27,640 bases of DNA from CAZHOV01 sp964534315 (GTDB taxonomy: Bacteria; Bacteroidota; Bacteroidia; Chitinophagales; Saprospiraceae), in the NCBI GenBank assembly GCA_964534315.1, contig CAZHOV010000070.1:1-27640 (forward strand), in the 5' to 3' direction. A model generated the notes under the pieces. It was not told the DNA's origin and did not search any database. It saw nothing but the letters and a program-made list of their open reading frames with translations. The translations under genes and the position numbers were made by a program. This document shows, piece by piece, positions 6,699 to 14,331 of this stretch. Within the stretch, counting starts at the first letter, position 1; each line of letters starts with the position of its first letter.

Positions 6699-7745
6699 TC
6701 ATTTTTTTAGGACGAAGGCGCCCATATCGAATCGTTTTCGAAGGTATCGAAGTGCCATATCCACGTCTTTTTTATCCTCATAAATAAACTGGACGCCGAC
6801 GCGGGTAAGTCCTTTGGAGGATTCTTTGTCAGTATAAGCCGTAAAACCCAAGTTAATGATATCCTCTATTCTGGAGGCTACCCCTTCCTTACTTTTGAAT
6901 TGACCAATGATGATAATGCACTCTCGCTGGCCCGGGCCTAGTGAAGGTTGTTCCGTATCGGCTACCTGCGGTTCTTTTTCAGTTACAGGTTCTTCTTCTC
7001 TCATTTCTGGCTCCTCATCTGTAACGGTTGCTATTTCTTGATTTTCATAATCTATAACTTCTTCTTCGGGCGTCTTTTTTTCTGCTTCTGGAAACGGCTT
7101 CTCGTTCAGTCGCAAGTCAGTAGGTAACTTATGGACGTCTTCGATGATGGGGGTTTCGTTGTTTTGTTGCGAGGTATAAATATACAGACCAATCCCGCAG
7201 ATAACAATTGTAAAAATAATCGGCAGGGCAGTGGCGAGCCATTTACCACTAAAGGCAAATGCGCGTCTTTTCTTTTTAGGGGCCAATTCTGCCGGAACGT
7301 TACTATCAGAATAATCCTTTTGCCTTAAGATCGGATAATATTGGATCGTAGGCAGACCAAAGACATCCCGGTTAAAATTGGTGTTATCCTGAAGGAATTG
7401 CAGATTATTTTCGTAGTCAACATAGATACGCCCCACCTTAGGAAAAACGATAATTTCCCGGTTATCGAGAGCCGTTTTAATACTACTTACATAGTGTTGC
7501 AGCTCTTCCTCCGCTTTTTCATAGGGTAATTGGTACTGTTGCTGAATGTGCTGAATGACTAGCTTATCGTTAGTTGAAAGATTAGGATTAAAAGACAAGG
7601 TTTTGGAAGGAGGTTGAATAAGCCCCTGTACATGATCAATAACTGCAGGCTTATAAGTACTGACAATAGCTCCAAGGCCCGGTATAATAACCGAATCATG
7701 CTCATATAATAAATTGCTAATACTCGAAGCCACATCAACACTCAT
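6699..7745 (-). CDS. HU-CCDC81 and SPOR domain membrane protein
   Basis: This 348-residue protein starts at ATG 7745; a TTG two codons earlier is possible but less likely. Residues 1-140 match the paired HU-CCDC81-like domains of Bacteroidota (ISNLLYEHDSVIIPGLGAIV, then EIIVFPKVGRIYVD). One transmembrane helix (about 169-190) follows a basic KKKRR stretch, then comes an acidic Pro/Glu-rich linker (about 196-270) and a C-terminal SPOR domain (about 273-347). SPOR domains bind denuded peptidoglycan at division sites. Topology is therefore an HU-like domain in the cytoplasm and a peptidoglycan binder in the periplasm, suggesting an envelope or division role. Whether the HU-like part binds DNA is unknown. 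Confidence 0.85.
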   Translation of the reverse strand: MSVDVASSISNLLYEHDSVIIPGLGAIVSTYKPAVIDHVQGLIQPPSKTLSFNPNLSTNDKLVIQHIQQQYQLPYEKAEEELQHYVSSIKTALDNREIIVFPKVGRIYVDYENNLQFLQDNTNFNRDVFGLPTIQYYPILRQKDYSDSNVPAELAPKKKRRAFAFSGKWLATALPIIFTIVICGIGLYIYTSQQNNETPIIEDVHKLPTDLRLNEKPFPEAEKKTPEEEVIDYENQEIATVTDEEPEMREEEPVTEKEPQVADTEQPSLGPGQRECIIIIGQFKSKEGVASRIEDIINLGFTAYTDKESSKGLTRVGVQFIYEDKKDVDMALRYLRKRFDMGAFVLKK

Positions 7746-7969
7746 AGTCAAATATCTTTCTAATGCCTAATTTGTAGTGGTTACATCAACTAACAGATAA
7801 ATTAGTAAGGATGAAATCCAGAATAAAAATTTCTAAAAATATCCTTAATTCACCTTGTTCCTTTTCTTATACTTAAAACACTAATGCAAGTTTCGTTATA
7901 AATATTCAAAATTACAATATTTTTTGCAATTAATGTTCGTCATTACCTGTCCAGTTCAGGACTTTGCCT

Positions 7970-8293
7970 TTATACCTCCTCATCCTCTGGAGCCAGTTTC
8001 ATTTCTAGGCCATTGATTTGATCGGTTACCCTGAGTTGGCAGCTGAGGCGGCTGTTGTCTTCGACAAAGAAGGCGTTATCCAACATATCTTCTTCATCTT
8101 CCTGCATTTCCGGCAGTTCGTGATCTGAAAGAATGTAGACATGGCAGGTAGAGCAAAGCGCCATCCCTCCGCAGGTACCCTTTACGGGAAGTTCATATGA
8201 TTTGAGCACTTCCATCAAGTTGAGATTCATGTCGGTCGGTGCATCGAGAACGTGTTTTTGATCGTGACGATCAATGACGGTTACTTTTATCAT
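7970..8293 (-). CDS. adrenodoxin-type 2Fe-2S ferredoxin
   Basis: This 107-residue acidic electron carrier has the four cluster ligands C41, C47, C50 and C85, in a C-x5-C-x2-C-x34-C pattern that belongs to the adrenodoxin/Isc-Fdx class. The acidic patch PEMQEDEEDML (61-71) is the usual partner-docking surface. It lies 75 bases after a ferredoxin-NADP reductase on the same strand, which is the likely reductant. No cytochrome P450 or Fe-S assembly gene is near, so the final acceptor is unknown. The C-terminus is also acidic (APEDEEV). Confidence 0.92.
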   Translation of the reverse strand: MIKVTVIDRHDQKHVLDAPTDMNLNLMEVLKSYELPVKGTCGGMALCSTCHVYILSDHELPEMQEDEEDMLDNAFFVEDNSRLSCQLRVTDQINGLEMKLAPEDEEV

Positions 8294-8306
8294 AATAGTG
8301 AGTTAG

Positions 8307-8348
8307 CAGTAAACGGTCAACGGCAAAAAAACTGATTACCGTTTACTG
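8307..8348. repeat. 11-bp inverted repeat in the reductase-ferredoxin gap
   Basis: CAGTAAACGGT (8307-8317) is perfectly inverted at 8338-8348, with 20 bases between. It sits in the 75-base gap between two genes that should be cotranscribed, so the mRNA would carry a hairpin there. The word looks like the short AGTAAACGGT repeats of low-complexity intergenic DNA, so it may be a repeat remnant, or may adjust the ferredoxin:reductase ratio. Confidence 0.6.
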
Positions 8349-8368
8349 TTTGCTATTTACATTATTCA

Positions 8369-9373
8369 TTAAACCCCTGGTACGCCGGTCACAGTGGTAT
8401 ATTTAAAGGATAATTTTTTATCAGGATAAATGTGTTTGAAAGCAGACTGTACCATTAGGGTAGCTTCATGGAAACCGCAAAGGATGAGTTTGAGCTTACC
8501 TGGATAGGTATTGATGTCGCCTATGGCATAGATCCCGGAGATGTTGGTGCTATAATCATAAGTATCCACTTTTATGGCATTTTTTTCCACTTCGAGGCCC
8601 CAGTCGCCTATCGGTCCAAGTTTTGGAGATAATCCGAAAAGGGGAATAAAATGATCGGTTTCTTTTTCAAAATCACCATCTGTTTTGTGGTGGATTGTTA
8701 CTTTTTGAAGGTGACCATTACCGGTCAGGCCGGTAACCTGAGCATTAGTAATCAGTTTGATCTGTCCTTTTTTATCCAGTTCATTTACTTTTTCTACCGA
8801 ATCGAGTGCTCCCCTAAATCCGGTCCTTCGGTGGACCAGGGTGACTTCTTCTGCGACATCTGCCAGGAAGATGGTCCAGTCGAGTGCGGAGTCTCCTCCA
8901 CCCGCAATGACCACTTTTTTCTTTCGGTATATTTCCGGATCGCGGATAATATATTCTACGCCATGATCTTCGAAGTGGTTGATATTTGAGATGGGCGGTT
9001 TGCGCGGTTCGAAACTTCCGAGGCCGCCTGCTATAGCAACGACCGGTGCTTTGTGGACGGTATTTTTATTGGTAGTAACCAGGAAGTGGCCATCTTCGGC
9101 TTTTTCCAGTTTTTCTGCCCGTTCGCCCAGGGTGAATCCCGGCTTAAAGGGTTCGATTTGCTTCATGAGGTTATCTACGAGGTCTCCGGCAAGCACTTCC
9201 GGATAGCCGGGAATATCATAAATGGGTTTCTTAGGGTAAATCTCCGACAACTGCCCGCCAGGTTGGGGGAGCGAGTCGATCAGGTGGCAGGAAAGTTTTA
9301 ACAATCCTGCTTCAAAAACAGTAAACAGGCCTACCGGACCTGCACCAATAATTAAAATATCTGTTTGTACCAT
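8369..9373 (-). CDS. ferredoxin-NADP+ reductase, thioredoxin-reductase-like type
   Basis: This 334-residue homodimer-type flavoprotein has FAD Rossmann motif GAGPVG at 10-15, NAD(P) motif GGGDSA at 158-163, and HRRTGFR at 181-187, whose arginines are typical for the NADPH 2'-phosphate. The C-terminal AIGDINTYPGKLKLI is the second FAD-contact motif. It lacks the redox Cys-x2-Cys pair of true thioredoxin reductases, which points to the YumC-like ferredoxin/flavodoxin reductase class. The adrenodoxin-type ferredoxin gene immediately downstream supports this. The two probably form one NADPH-to-ferredoxin electron-transfer unit in the cytoplasm. Confidence 0.9.
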   Translation of the reverse strand: MVQTDILIIGAGPVGLFTVFEAGLLKLSCHLIDSLPQPGGQLSEIYPKKPIYDIPGYPEVLAGDLVDNLMKQIEPFKPGFTLGERAEKLEKAEDGHFLVTTNKNTVHKAPVVAIAGGLGSFEPRKPPISNINHFEDHGVEYIIRDPEIYRKKKVVIAGGGDSALDWTIFLADVAEEVTLVHRRTGFRGALDSVEKVNELDKKGQIKLITNAQVTGLTGNGHLQKVTIHHKTDGDFEKETDHFIPLFGLSPKLGPIGDWGLEVEKNAIKVDTYDYSTNISGIYAIGDINTYPGKLKLILCGFHEATLMVQSAFKHIYPDKKLSFKYTTVTGVPGV

Positions 9374-9554
9374 TTGCTAATAATTACAGTGTTCTTTAAA
9401 GAAAATCCAACTATTTTCTGAAAGAAGATTAAAAGTTGTTGAAGTGATTAATTGGTCAATTGAAACATTAAAATTCGATTTTGCGGTTTGGTCTTTAACA
9501 CTTTAACCCCATAACAGTTCAACAAAAATAAACGATCAAATCACGGAAAAAAGT

Positions 9555-10337
9555 TTATTTCCCCTGGAAATTGGCTTTGCGTTTTTCGATAAAAGCGGCA
9601 GCCCCTTCGCTAAAGTCTTCGGTTCCGGTGGTGTGGCCAAAGTCTTGCACTTCCTTCAAAAATCCGTTGATGCTATTATCGAAATAAGCGTTGACGCATT
9701 CGATGACTTTTGCTACCGCAATCGGGCCTTTTGAGGAGATTTTTGTCAGCAATTCTTTAGATTTAGTCATGAGGTCTTCTTCAGCGACTACATGATTGAC
9801 CAATCCCAGTTTTAAGGCTTCGTTTGCTTTGACCATATCCCCGGTAAGGAGTAGTTCCATTGCCTTACCTTTTCCTATATATTGGATCAATCGCTGCGTA
9901 CCTCCGTAGCCCGGGATAATGCCAAGGTTAACCTCTGGCTGGCCGAATCTGGATTTGTCGCTAGCTACTCTTAAGTGGCAAGACATCGCCAGTTCGCATC
10001 CGCCTCCTAATGCAAAGCCATTGATGGCGGCAATGATAGGTTTAGGAAAACGTTCGATCAGAAAAAAGATCTCCTGGCCATACTGCGACATACGCTGGCC
10101 GGAATCGGCCGTTAAACCGAGGAATTCTTTAATATCTGCTCCGGCGACAAAGGCTTTCTCGCCGGCACCGGTGATGATAATCCCGGTGATCTCTTTTCGT
10201 TTTGGCGCATCTTCACTAAAAAAATGGTATAGCTCTTCCATTGTTCGTTGGTTGAGCGCATTTAATGCTTTGGGTCGGTTGAGGGTAAGGATAAGGATAC
10301 TGCCGTCTAGCTCGATCGTTAGATTTTGATATTGCAT
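9555..10337 (-). CDS. enoyl-CoA hydratase/isomerase family protein
   Basis: This 260-residue crotonase-fold protein has the oxyanion-hole segments KAFVAGADIKEF (61-72) and NGFALGGGCELAM (106-118). Both catalytic glutamates of classical hydratases are present, E115 in GGGCELA and E135 in QPEVNLG. That supports hydration of trans-2-enoyl-CoA in fatty-acid beta-oxidation or a related acyl-CoA pathway, although the exact substrate cannot be read off. The length is normal. It is followed by a 181-base gap before the ferredoxin reductase, so coupling with it is uncertain. No other beta-oxidation gene is nearby. Confidence 0.92.
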   Translation of the reverse strand: MQYQNLTIELDGSILILTLNRPKALNALNQRTMEELYHFFSEDAPKRKEITGIIITGAGEKAFVAGADIKEFLGLTADSGQRMSQYGQEIFFLIERFPKPIIAAINGFALGGGCELAMSCHLRVASDKSRFGQPEVNLGIIPGYGGTQRLIQYIGKGKAMELLLTGDMVKANEALKLGLVNHVVAEEDLMTKSKELLTKISSKGPIAVAKVIECVNAYFDNSINGFLKEVQDFGHTTGTEDFSEGAAAFIEKRKANFQGK

Positions 10338-10943
10338 CTATTAGGTGGTTTTATGACAAATGTTATTGAGTTGCGAAGGTAATTAACAATGAGCAAATTA
10401 CAATGGGCAATGTGTAATTAAAGCGGCGGCGAGGCTGTATCGTAAATCTATGAGTTATCCTCTTAGAGAAGATCGTTTAGTGGCTCGCAACACCAAGAAG
10501 TTAAGAAACACCTTCAAGCAATATCGTTAACTAATCAGGTTAACTGAATGTTTCCGTCAGGTTAAAAAATTATATTTTAAAAAATAATTTTACAAAGCCT
10601 ATTTAAGATGTATAGTTTGGAAAAAAGCCAGTTTTCAGACAAAAATAGCGCATACCTGAAAAAGTAGGTTGAAAAATTCCTCCCTTTTTACCCCCGCAAA
10701 ATGACGTTCCAATTCCTTTCATAGGGACCAAAAATGAGTTATTCAGATAATTCCATGTGTATGTAGAATAGTTACATCCTTTGGTCAGTAAATTCTTCCT
10801 ACTGATAGATTGCACTTGGGGGGTAGTGTGCTTTCCTGCAACATTTGATCGTCTAAGGCGTCTTTATAGTGAAAGTTGTTCACAAAAACAATTGTGAAAA
10901 AATAATTAAGAAAACAAAATTATAAACTTAAAAATCATTAAAA
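10338..10943. other. 606-base divergent intergenic region
   Basis: This gap separates the enoyl-CoA hydratase (minus) and the small exported protein (plus). Near 10374-10381 the minus strand reads TACCTTCG, one base from the -7 consensus, with a TTG 19 bases upstream at 10401-10403; this is a likely promoter for the hydratase. On the plus strand AACATTTG at 10840-10847 is a weak -7 candidate. A minus-strand open frame of 70 codons (10603-10815) has no recognisable protein character. The rest is unassigned. Confidence 0.5.
10879..10898. promoter_or_regulatory. inverted repeat TTCACAA-N6-TTGTGAA, operator candidate
   Basis: Seven-base perfect arms separated by AAACAA lie 46-65 bases upstream of the ATG at 10944. 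The layout suits a dimeric regulator, although an mRNA leader hairpin is equally possible. The binding protein is unknown. Confidence 0.4.
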
Positions 10944-11297
10944 ATGAAATCATTTAAAATTAAATTCTTTAGCTTGGTGTTTGGTAGCTTATTAATTTCA
11001 TCTGTCGCTTTTGCTAATAACGAAGATGTGAAACCCATCAAAACAAAAGATTTTGGAACTGAGTTGGTGGAATTGATCCAGAATCCAGGCTTAGTCAAAA
11101 AAGGAATTGAAACGGCTAAAGCGAACATTCACTTCAAGGCAAACGAAAACGGAGATCTCGAGGTAGCAAAAGTAGTTGCGGAAACCGAATATCTGGAAAC
11201 ATTTATCAAAGAAAAATTAGAAGAAAAAACGTTTGATCTGGAAGGTATTAAAGCCGGACAGACTTACATTGTTAAAGTTACTTTCCGAGTAGAATAA
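10944..11297 (+). CDS. small exported protein, TonB-C-like fold suspected
   Basis: This 117-residue protein has a clear signal peptide (MKSFKIKFFSLVFGSLLISSVAFA, cleavage near residue 24). The mature part has a strand-turn-strand stretch NIHFKANENGDLEVAKVVAET, then a helix (EYLETFIKEKLEEK) and a final strand YIVKVTFRVE. That order resembles the C-terminal domain of TonB and of the many small Bacteroidota proteins with an isolated TonB-C-like domain, but I cannot confirm it without a profile search. There is no transmembrane anchor or Pro-rich linker, so it is not a working TonB. It is a single-gene unit, with an A-rich leader upstream and a strong terminator downstream. Confidence 0.75.
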   Translation: MKSFKIKFFSLVFGSLLISSVAFANNEDVKPIKTKDFGTELVELIQNPGLVKKGIETAKANIHFKANENGDLEVAKVVAETEYLETFIKEKLEEKTFDLEGIKAGQTYIVKVTFRVE

Positions 11298-11328
11298 TAG
11301 TTGAGTTATAACATCTGTATTAGTGGTT

Positions 11329-11365
11329 GGAGTCATCCTGCAAGCAGGGTGACTCCTTTTTTTTT
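11329..11365 (+). terminator. intrinsic terminator of the gene at 10944-11297
   Basis: A 13-bp stem (GGAGTCATCCTGC against its partner at 11344-11356, with one T-G wobble) has a two-base loop in this pairing and is followed by nine consecutive T. It sits 32 bases after the stop and only five bases before the stop of the convergent gene at 11370-12020. The T tract is on the plus strand only, so it mainly serves the exported-protein gene. Confidence 0.92.
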
Positions 11366-11369
11366 CGGG

Positions 11370-12020
11370 CTATTCAGAATCCTCTTTAGGCTGAAGTGGT
11401 TTCACTCTTTTGGGATTTTCTACCACTTCGCGCGCTTCTGCTTTGATCTTTTCTCTGAGTGGGTTTTCCCCCGGTAATTCTTCTAAGAGTTTTATCCCTT
11501 TTGCTACTTGTTCTTTAGCCTCTTGATTGTTAGGGTCTTTCTTGACCTTTTGGCTTGCTTTATCTATATCGATGTAGGCCTTGATTTCGCGGGCTTCCAT
11601 ATTGTCAGGAGCTTTCTGAAGGGCAGAATCAGCCAACATTCCAGCTTTTTCTGTATTACCTACCTGAAAATTACCCTTACTCACCTTAGCCAAAGTCTCC
11701 GGCCGGGAAATGGGCTTTTTTTCTATTGTCTTCAATTGTGTTTCCAGCTTTTTATAGGCTATCGAGTCATCTGGGTTTTGCTCAATCTCCCTGGTTATTT
11801 TTTCCAGTTCTATAACTTCTTTTGAAAAATTAATGCGTTGAATACTCGGGTAAGCGATCATCAAAGCGGGGATCAAAAAACCCAATATGTAAAATTTGGT
11901 AATAGGTTGCTTCCGGATAATTTGGGCCATAAAACCAATCAACATGACCAAAAACATTAAGGTACCCAAAACGATAAGCAAGATATCATGTAAATAAAGG
12001 CCCTCGAATAAGTTTTGCAT
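11370..12020 (-). CDS. membrane protein with TPR-like C-terminal region
   Basis: This 216-residue protein has two transmembrane helices (about 12-34 and 42-58), then a long soluble part rich in Glu and Lys. Short helical hairpins such as NPDDSIAYKKLETQLKTI, KGNFQVGNTEKAGMLADSAL and APDNMEAREIKAY have the spacing and the N/D-P-x-N starts of tetratricopeptide repeats. The soluble part should mediate protein contacts, with the side of the membrane unknown. The tail (PKRVKPLQPKEDSE) is charged. I do not recognise a specific family, and no neighbour suggests a role. Confidence 0.72.
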   Translation of the reverse strand: MQNLFEGLYLHDILLIVLGTLMFLVMLIGFMAQIIRKQPITKFYILGFLIPALMIAYPSIQRINFSKEVIELEKITREIEQNPDDSIAYKKLETQLKTIEKKPISRPETLAKVSKGNFQVGNTEKAGMLADSALQKAPDNMEAREIKAYIDIDKASQKVKKDPNNQEAKEQVAKGIKLLEELPGENPLREKIKAEAREVVENPKRVKPLQPKEDSE

Positions 12021-12102
12021 AATACTTTTTTAATTAGGGGGAATTGCGTAGATAATCTATACTTTACAAATTAAAATCAAAACGAATATAATGAAAATAT
12101 AT

Positions 12103-12214
12103 TCCCCCTGCCCCCCTGATACCTTGAATCCTTGTACCCCCTGTACCCCCTGATACCCTGATACCTTGCTCCCCTGCCCCCCTGATACCCTGATACCTTG
12201 CCCCCCCTGTCCCC
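12103..12214. repeat. C-rich short-word array (CCCCTGATACC / CTTG)
   Basis: Positions 12103-12214 are built of runs of four to seven C joined by TG, TGATACC, TTG and TGTA. The stretch TGATACCCTGATACCTTGC occurs at 12151-12169 and again at 12183-12201, a 32-bp period. The minus strand has many runs of three or more G, so it could form G-quadruplexes. It fills the middle of the divergent gap between 12020 and 12312, where both promoters must lie. Confidence 0.85.
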
Positions 12215-12311
12215 ATCCATTAAAAAAAATCCCTTTTGTCTAGATAAGTTGAAAAACAATAGTATTTTTAATACCTTAAATGCATTATTTAAAAATGAAA
12301 TCCTTATAAAA

Positions 12312-13367
12312 ATGGGTGTTTTTAACGAATTTAAAAAATTGTTTTTCGGAGCGAAATCCGTTTCTAAATCTGCGGGTAAAAAGGCAGCAAAATATGGAAA
12401 AGAGAAAGGGGAGGAGCTTTCAGAAAAGACGGAGGAGTTTTTCGAAAATTCTAAGGAAAAAGCAGAAGAATTAGCTAAACAGATAAAAGAACGCGCCGAG
12501 GATTTCTGGGAAGATTCGGAAGAGACGCGGGAAGATATGAAAAAGAAAGCAGGTGAAACCTGGGAAAAAACAAAAGGAACTGCCGAAGAATGGAGCAGTA
12601 AAGCTAAAAAGAAAGCTAAAGATGTTTGGGACGATACGTCGGAATCTCGCAAAGAAATGAAAGAAAAGTCCGATGAGGTATGGGATAAAACTAAAGATAT
12701 TGCGGAGGATGTGGGAGAGAAAGTCCTGGATGTTGGGGGTAAACTTTGGGAGAAAACCAAAGAAATTGCGGAAGACTTGGGTGAAAAGGTTATGGAAACC
12801 TCCGAGAAGCTTTCCAAGAAGGGGAAGGAATTTGTCGATCATGCTAATGAAGAAGAGGTTTCTAAAAAAGAAACTACTTCCACTGACGAGACAGATAATG
12901 ATTTGGATCCGGATCAACTGTTTGATAATATCGAACAGACAAGCAAAGGAACTGCTGAGGATCCCAATGAAATAGTTAAGGAAGCGCAGAAAAAAACAAC
13001 TACCTCTTTTGACGATACGATTGAAGAAGCGAAGAAAATGGCGGACGACCTTGAAGAAAAGGTAGAACCGGCAAAAAAGCCTTTTTATGAAGATCAGAAA
13101 AAAGAGGGATTGCTTGACGATAAAGACGATTTTTTTGAACGCGCCAAACGGTTTGCTGAAGGGGATTATCATAATGAAGGGCCTAAGGATGACAGCAAGG
13201 AGGGCGATATTACCCTCATTAACGATGAACCAACTCCAAAGAAAAAGCCATCAGCAGGAACGATTCCCGGGTTTGAAGATTTGGACGGAGATGGGGATGA
13301 ATTGATTGATGATGCCATTATCGATGATGAGGACGAAAACGACGAACAAAAAAAGAAGGACGCGTAA
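12312..13367 (+). CDS. lysine/glutamate-rich helical repeat protein, LEA-like
   Basis: This 351-residue protein has no signal peptide or transmembrane helix. Residues about 30-175 form an uninterrupted charged helix with 11-residue periodicity. Tryptophans at 66, 84, 106, 124 and 146 define a 40-residue tandem repeat (66-105 and 106-145), and WDKTKDIAEDVGEKV (124-138) is repeated 22 residues later as WEKTKEIAEDLGEKV. This resembles group 3 LEA and apolipoprotein-like 11-mers. The C-terminal half is disordered and acidic (DELIDDAIIDDEDENDEQ). I chose ATG 12312, because a TTG-initiated frame extends upstream into the C-rich repeat. Its TAA is separated from the deacetylase ATG by one base, so it should be translated with it. 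The function is unknown. Confidence 0.8.
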   Translation: MGVFNEFKKLFFGAKSVSKSAGKKAAKYGKEKGEELSEKTEEFFENSKEKAEELAKQIKERAEDFWEDSEETREDMKKKAGETWEKTKGTAEEWSSKAKKKAKDVWDDTSESRKEMKEKSDEVWDKTKDIAEDVGEKVLDVGGKLWEKTKEIAEDLGEKVMETSEKLSKKGKEFVDHANEEEVSKKETTSTDETDNDLDPDQLFDNIEQTSKGTAEDPNEIVKEAQKKTTTSFDDTIEEAKKMADDLEEKVEPAKKPFYEDQKKEGLLDDKDDFFERAKRFAEGDYHNEGPKDDSKEGDITLINDEPTPKKKPSAGTIPGFEDLDGDGDELIDDAIIDDEDENDEQKKKDA

Positions 13368-13368
13368 A

Positions 13369-14325
13369 ATGAATTTGCTTTATCATCCCATTTTTGCAAA
13401 GCACGAGACCAGAAATCATCCAGAGAATAAAAAAAGGCTAGACGCTTTTAAAGACCTGACTCCTACACAACCGATCAATGGAGAACCCTACCTGAAGGTT
13501 ATCCACCGTTCTGACTATATTGAAAATATTAAAGAGTCGTGCAAAAATGTGGAGCGTCTGGATTTAGATACCTGGATTTCTCCGGATAGCTACGATGTTG
13601 CCTGCCGGGCGGTAGGTTTTACATTGATGGCTGCCGAAACCGGCAACTTTGCCCTGGTCCGGCCTCCCGGGCACCATGCTTTCCCGCATAAAGCTACGGG
13701 TTTTTGTCTGTTTAACAGTGTGGCCATTGCGTCCCAATTACTGGTTGAAGAAGGCAAACGGGTGTTGATCATGGATCTTGACGGCCATTATGGCGATGGC
13801 ACCTCTTTTATTTTTTACCATACAGATAAGGTAATGTACTGGTCGATGCATCAGTTGCCGGCTTTTCCCGGCAACGGCACTATAGAAGAGATCGGCAATG
13901 AAAAGGGGCGCGGATACACCATAAATGCGCCTTTACCGCCGGGAAGCGGCGACGATATTTTTTGGTATACTTTTGATCAGATCGCTCCCATTGCCAAAGC
14001 CTTTCAGCCCGATGTCGTGGCTATTTCCGCCGGTTTTGATTCCCATCATGCAGATCCGTTGCTGGAACTAGGCGTTACCGTCAATACCTATTATAAAACA
14101 GGTAGATGGATCGCAACCCATTTTGACAACTACTTTGCCACTCTTGAGGGGGGCTACAATCCAGAAATTTTAGGTCCTGCGGTTTATAATTTTTTAGCGG
14201 GAATAAAAGGCTTTCAGATGCCCTACAAAGAAAAAGAAACAGAATCGAGTAGAAGGATTTGGGAAGCCTATGAGTATCAGTTTCATAATTTAGTGGAGAT
14301 ATTAAATCCGTATTGGAAAGTTTAA
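13369..14325 (+). CDS. histone-deacetylase-family (AcuC-like) deacetylase
   Basis: This 318-residue enzyme has the arginase/deacetylase fold and removes acetyl groups from lysine or polyamines using zinc. The active-site pair H102/H103 (in RPPGHHA), zinc ligands D138 and H140 (in MDLDGH) and D224 (in SAGFDSHH), and the oxyanion tyrosine Y263 (in LEGGYN) are all present, so it should be active. I chose ATG 13369, because the longer frame begins inside the previous gene. The Pat-type acetyltransferase starts six bases downstream. In Bacillus, AcuC reverses AcuA acetylation of acetyl-CoA synthetase; a similar role here is inference. Acetylpolyamine amidohydrolase activity is the main alternative. 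Confidence 0.9.
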   Translation: MNLLYHPIFAKHETRNHPENKKRLDAFKDLTPTQPINGEPYLKVIHRSDYIENIKESCKNVERLDLDTWISPDSYDVACRAVGFTLMAAETGNFALVRPPGHHAFPHKATGFCLFNSVAIASQLLVEEGKRVLIMDLDGHYGDGTSFIFYHTDKVMYWSMHQLPAFPGNGTIEEIGNEKGRGYTINAPLPPGSGDDIFWYTFDQIAPIAKAFQPDVVAISAGFDSHHADPLLELGVTVNTYYKTGRWIATHFDNYFATLEGGYNPEILGPAVYNFLAGIKGFQMPYKEKETESSRRIWEAYEYQFHNLVEILNPYWKV

Positions 14326-14331
14326 CGCCAG

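Noticed and set aside
8369..9373. Thioredoxin reductase
   Set aside because: The overall fold fits, but the essential Cys-x2-Cys redox pair is missing and a ferredoxin gene follows.
10603..10815. 70-codon minus-strand frame
   Set aside because: Its composition (Cys, Tyr, Asn rich, irregular) does not look like a protein, and no start signal is visible.
10944..11297. Full TonB protein
   Set aside because: It has a cleavable signal peptide and no membrane anchor or Pro-rich linker; only the C-terminal fold is suggested.
12198..12311. TTG-started extension of the lysine-rich protein
   Set aside because: It begins inside the C-rich repeat and lacks a ribosome-binding site. The ATG at 12312 starts the conserved-looking helix.
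12077..12817. Long minus-strand frame opposite the lysine-rich gene
   Set aside because: Its Ser/Phe-rich translation mirrors the Glu/Lys codons of the plus-strand gene, and its tail reads through the C-rich repeat (RYQGGRG words).
12471..13172. Phe/Leu-rich minus-strand frame
   Set aside because: It is a shadow of the repetitive plus-strand gene. The apparent hydrophobicity comes from complementing Lys and Glu codons.
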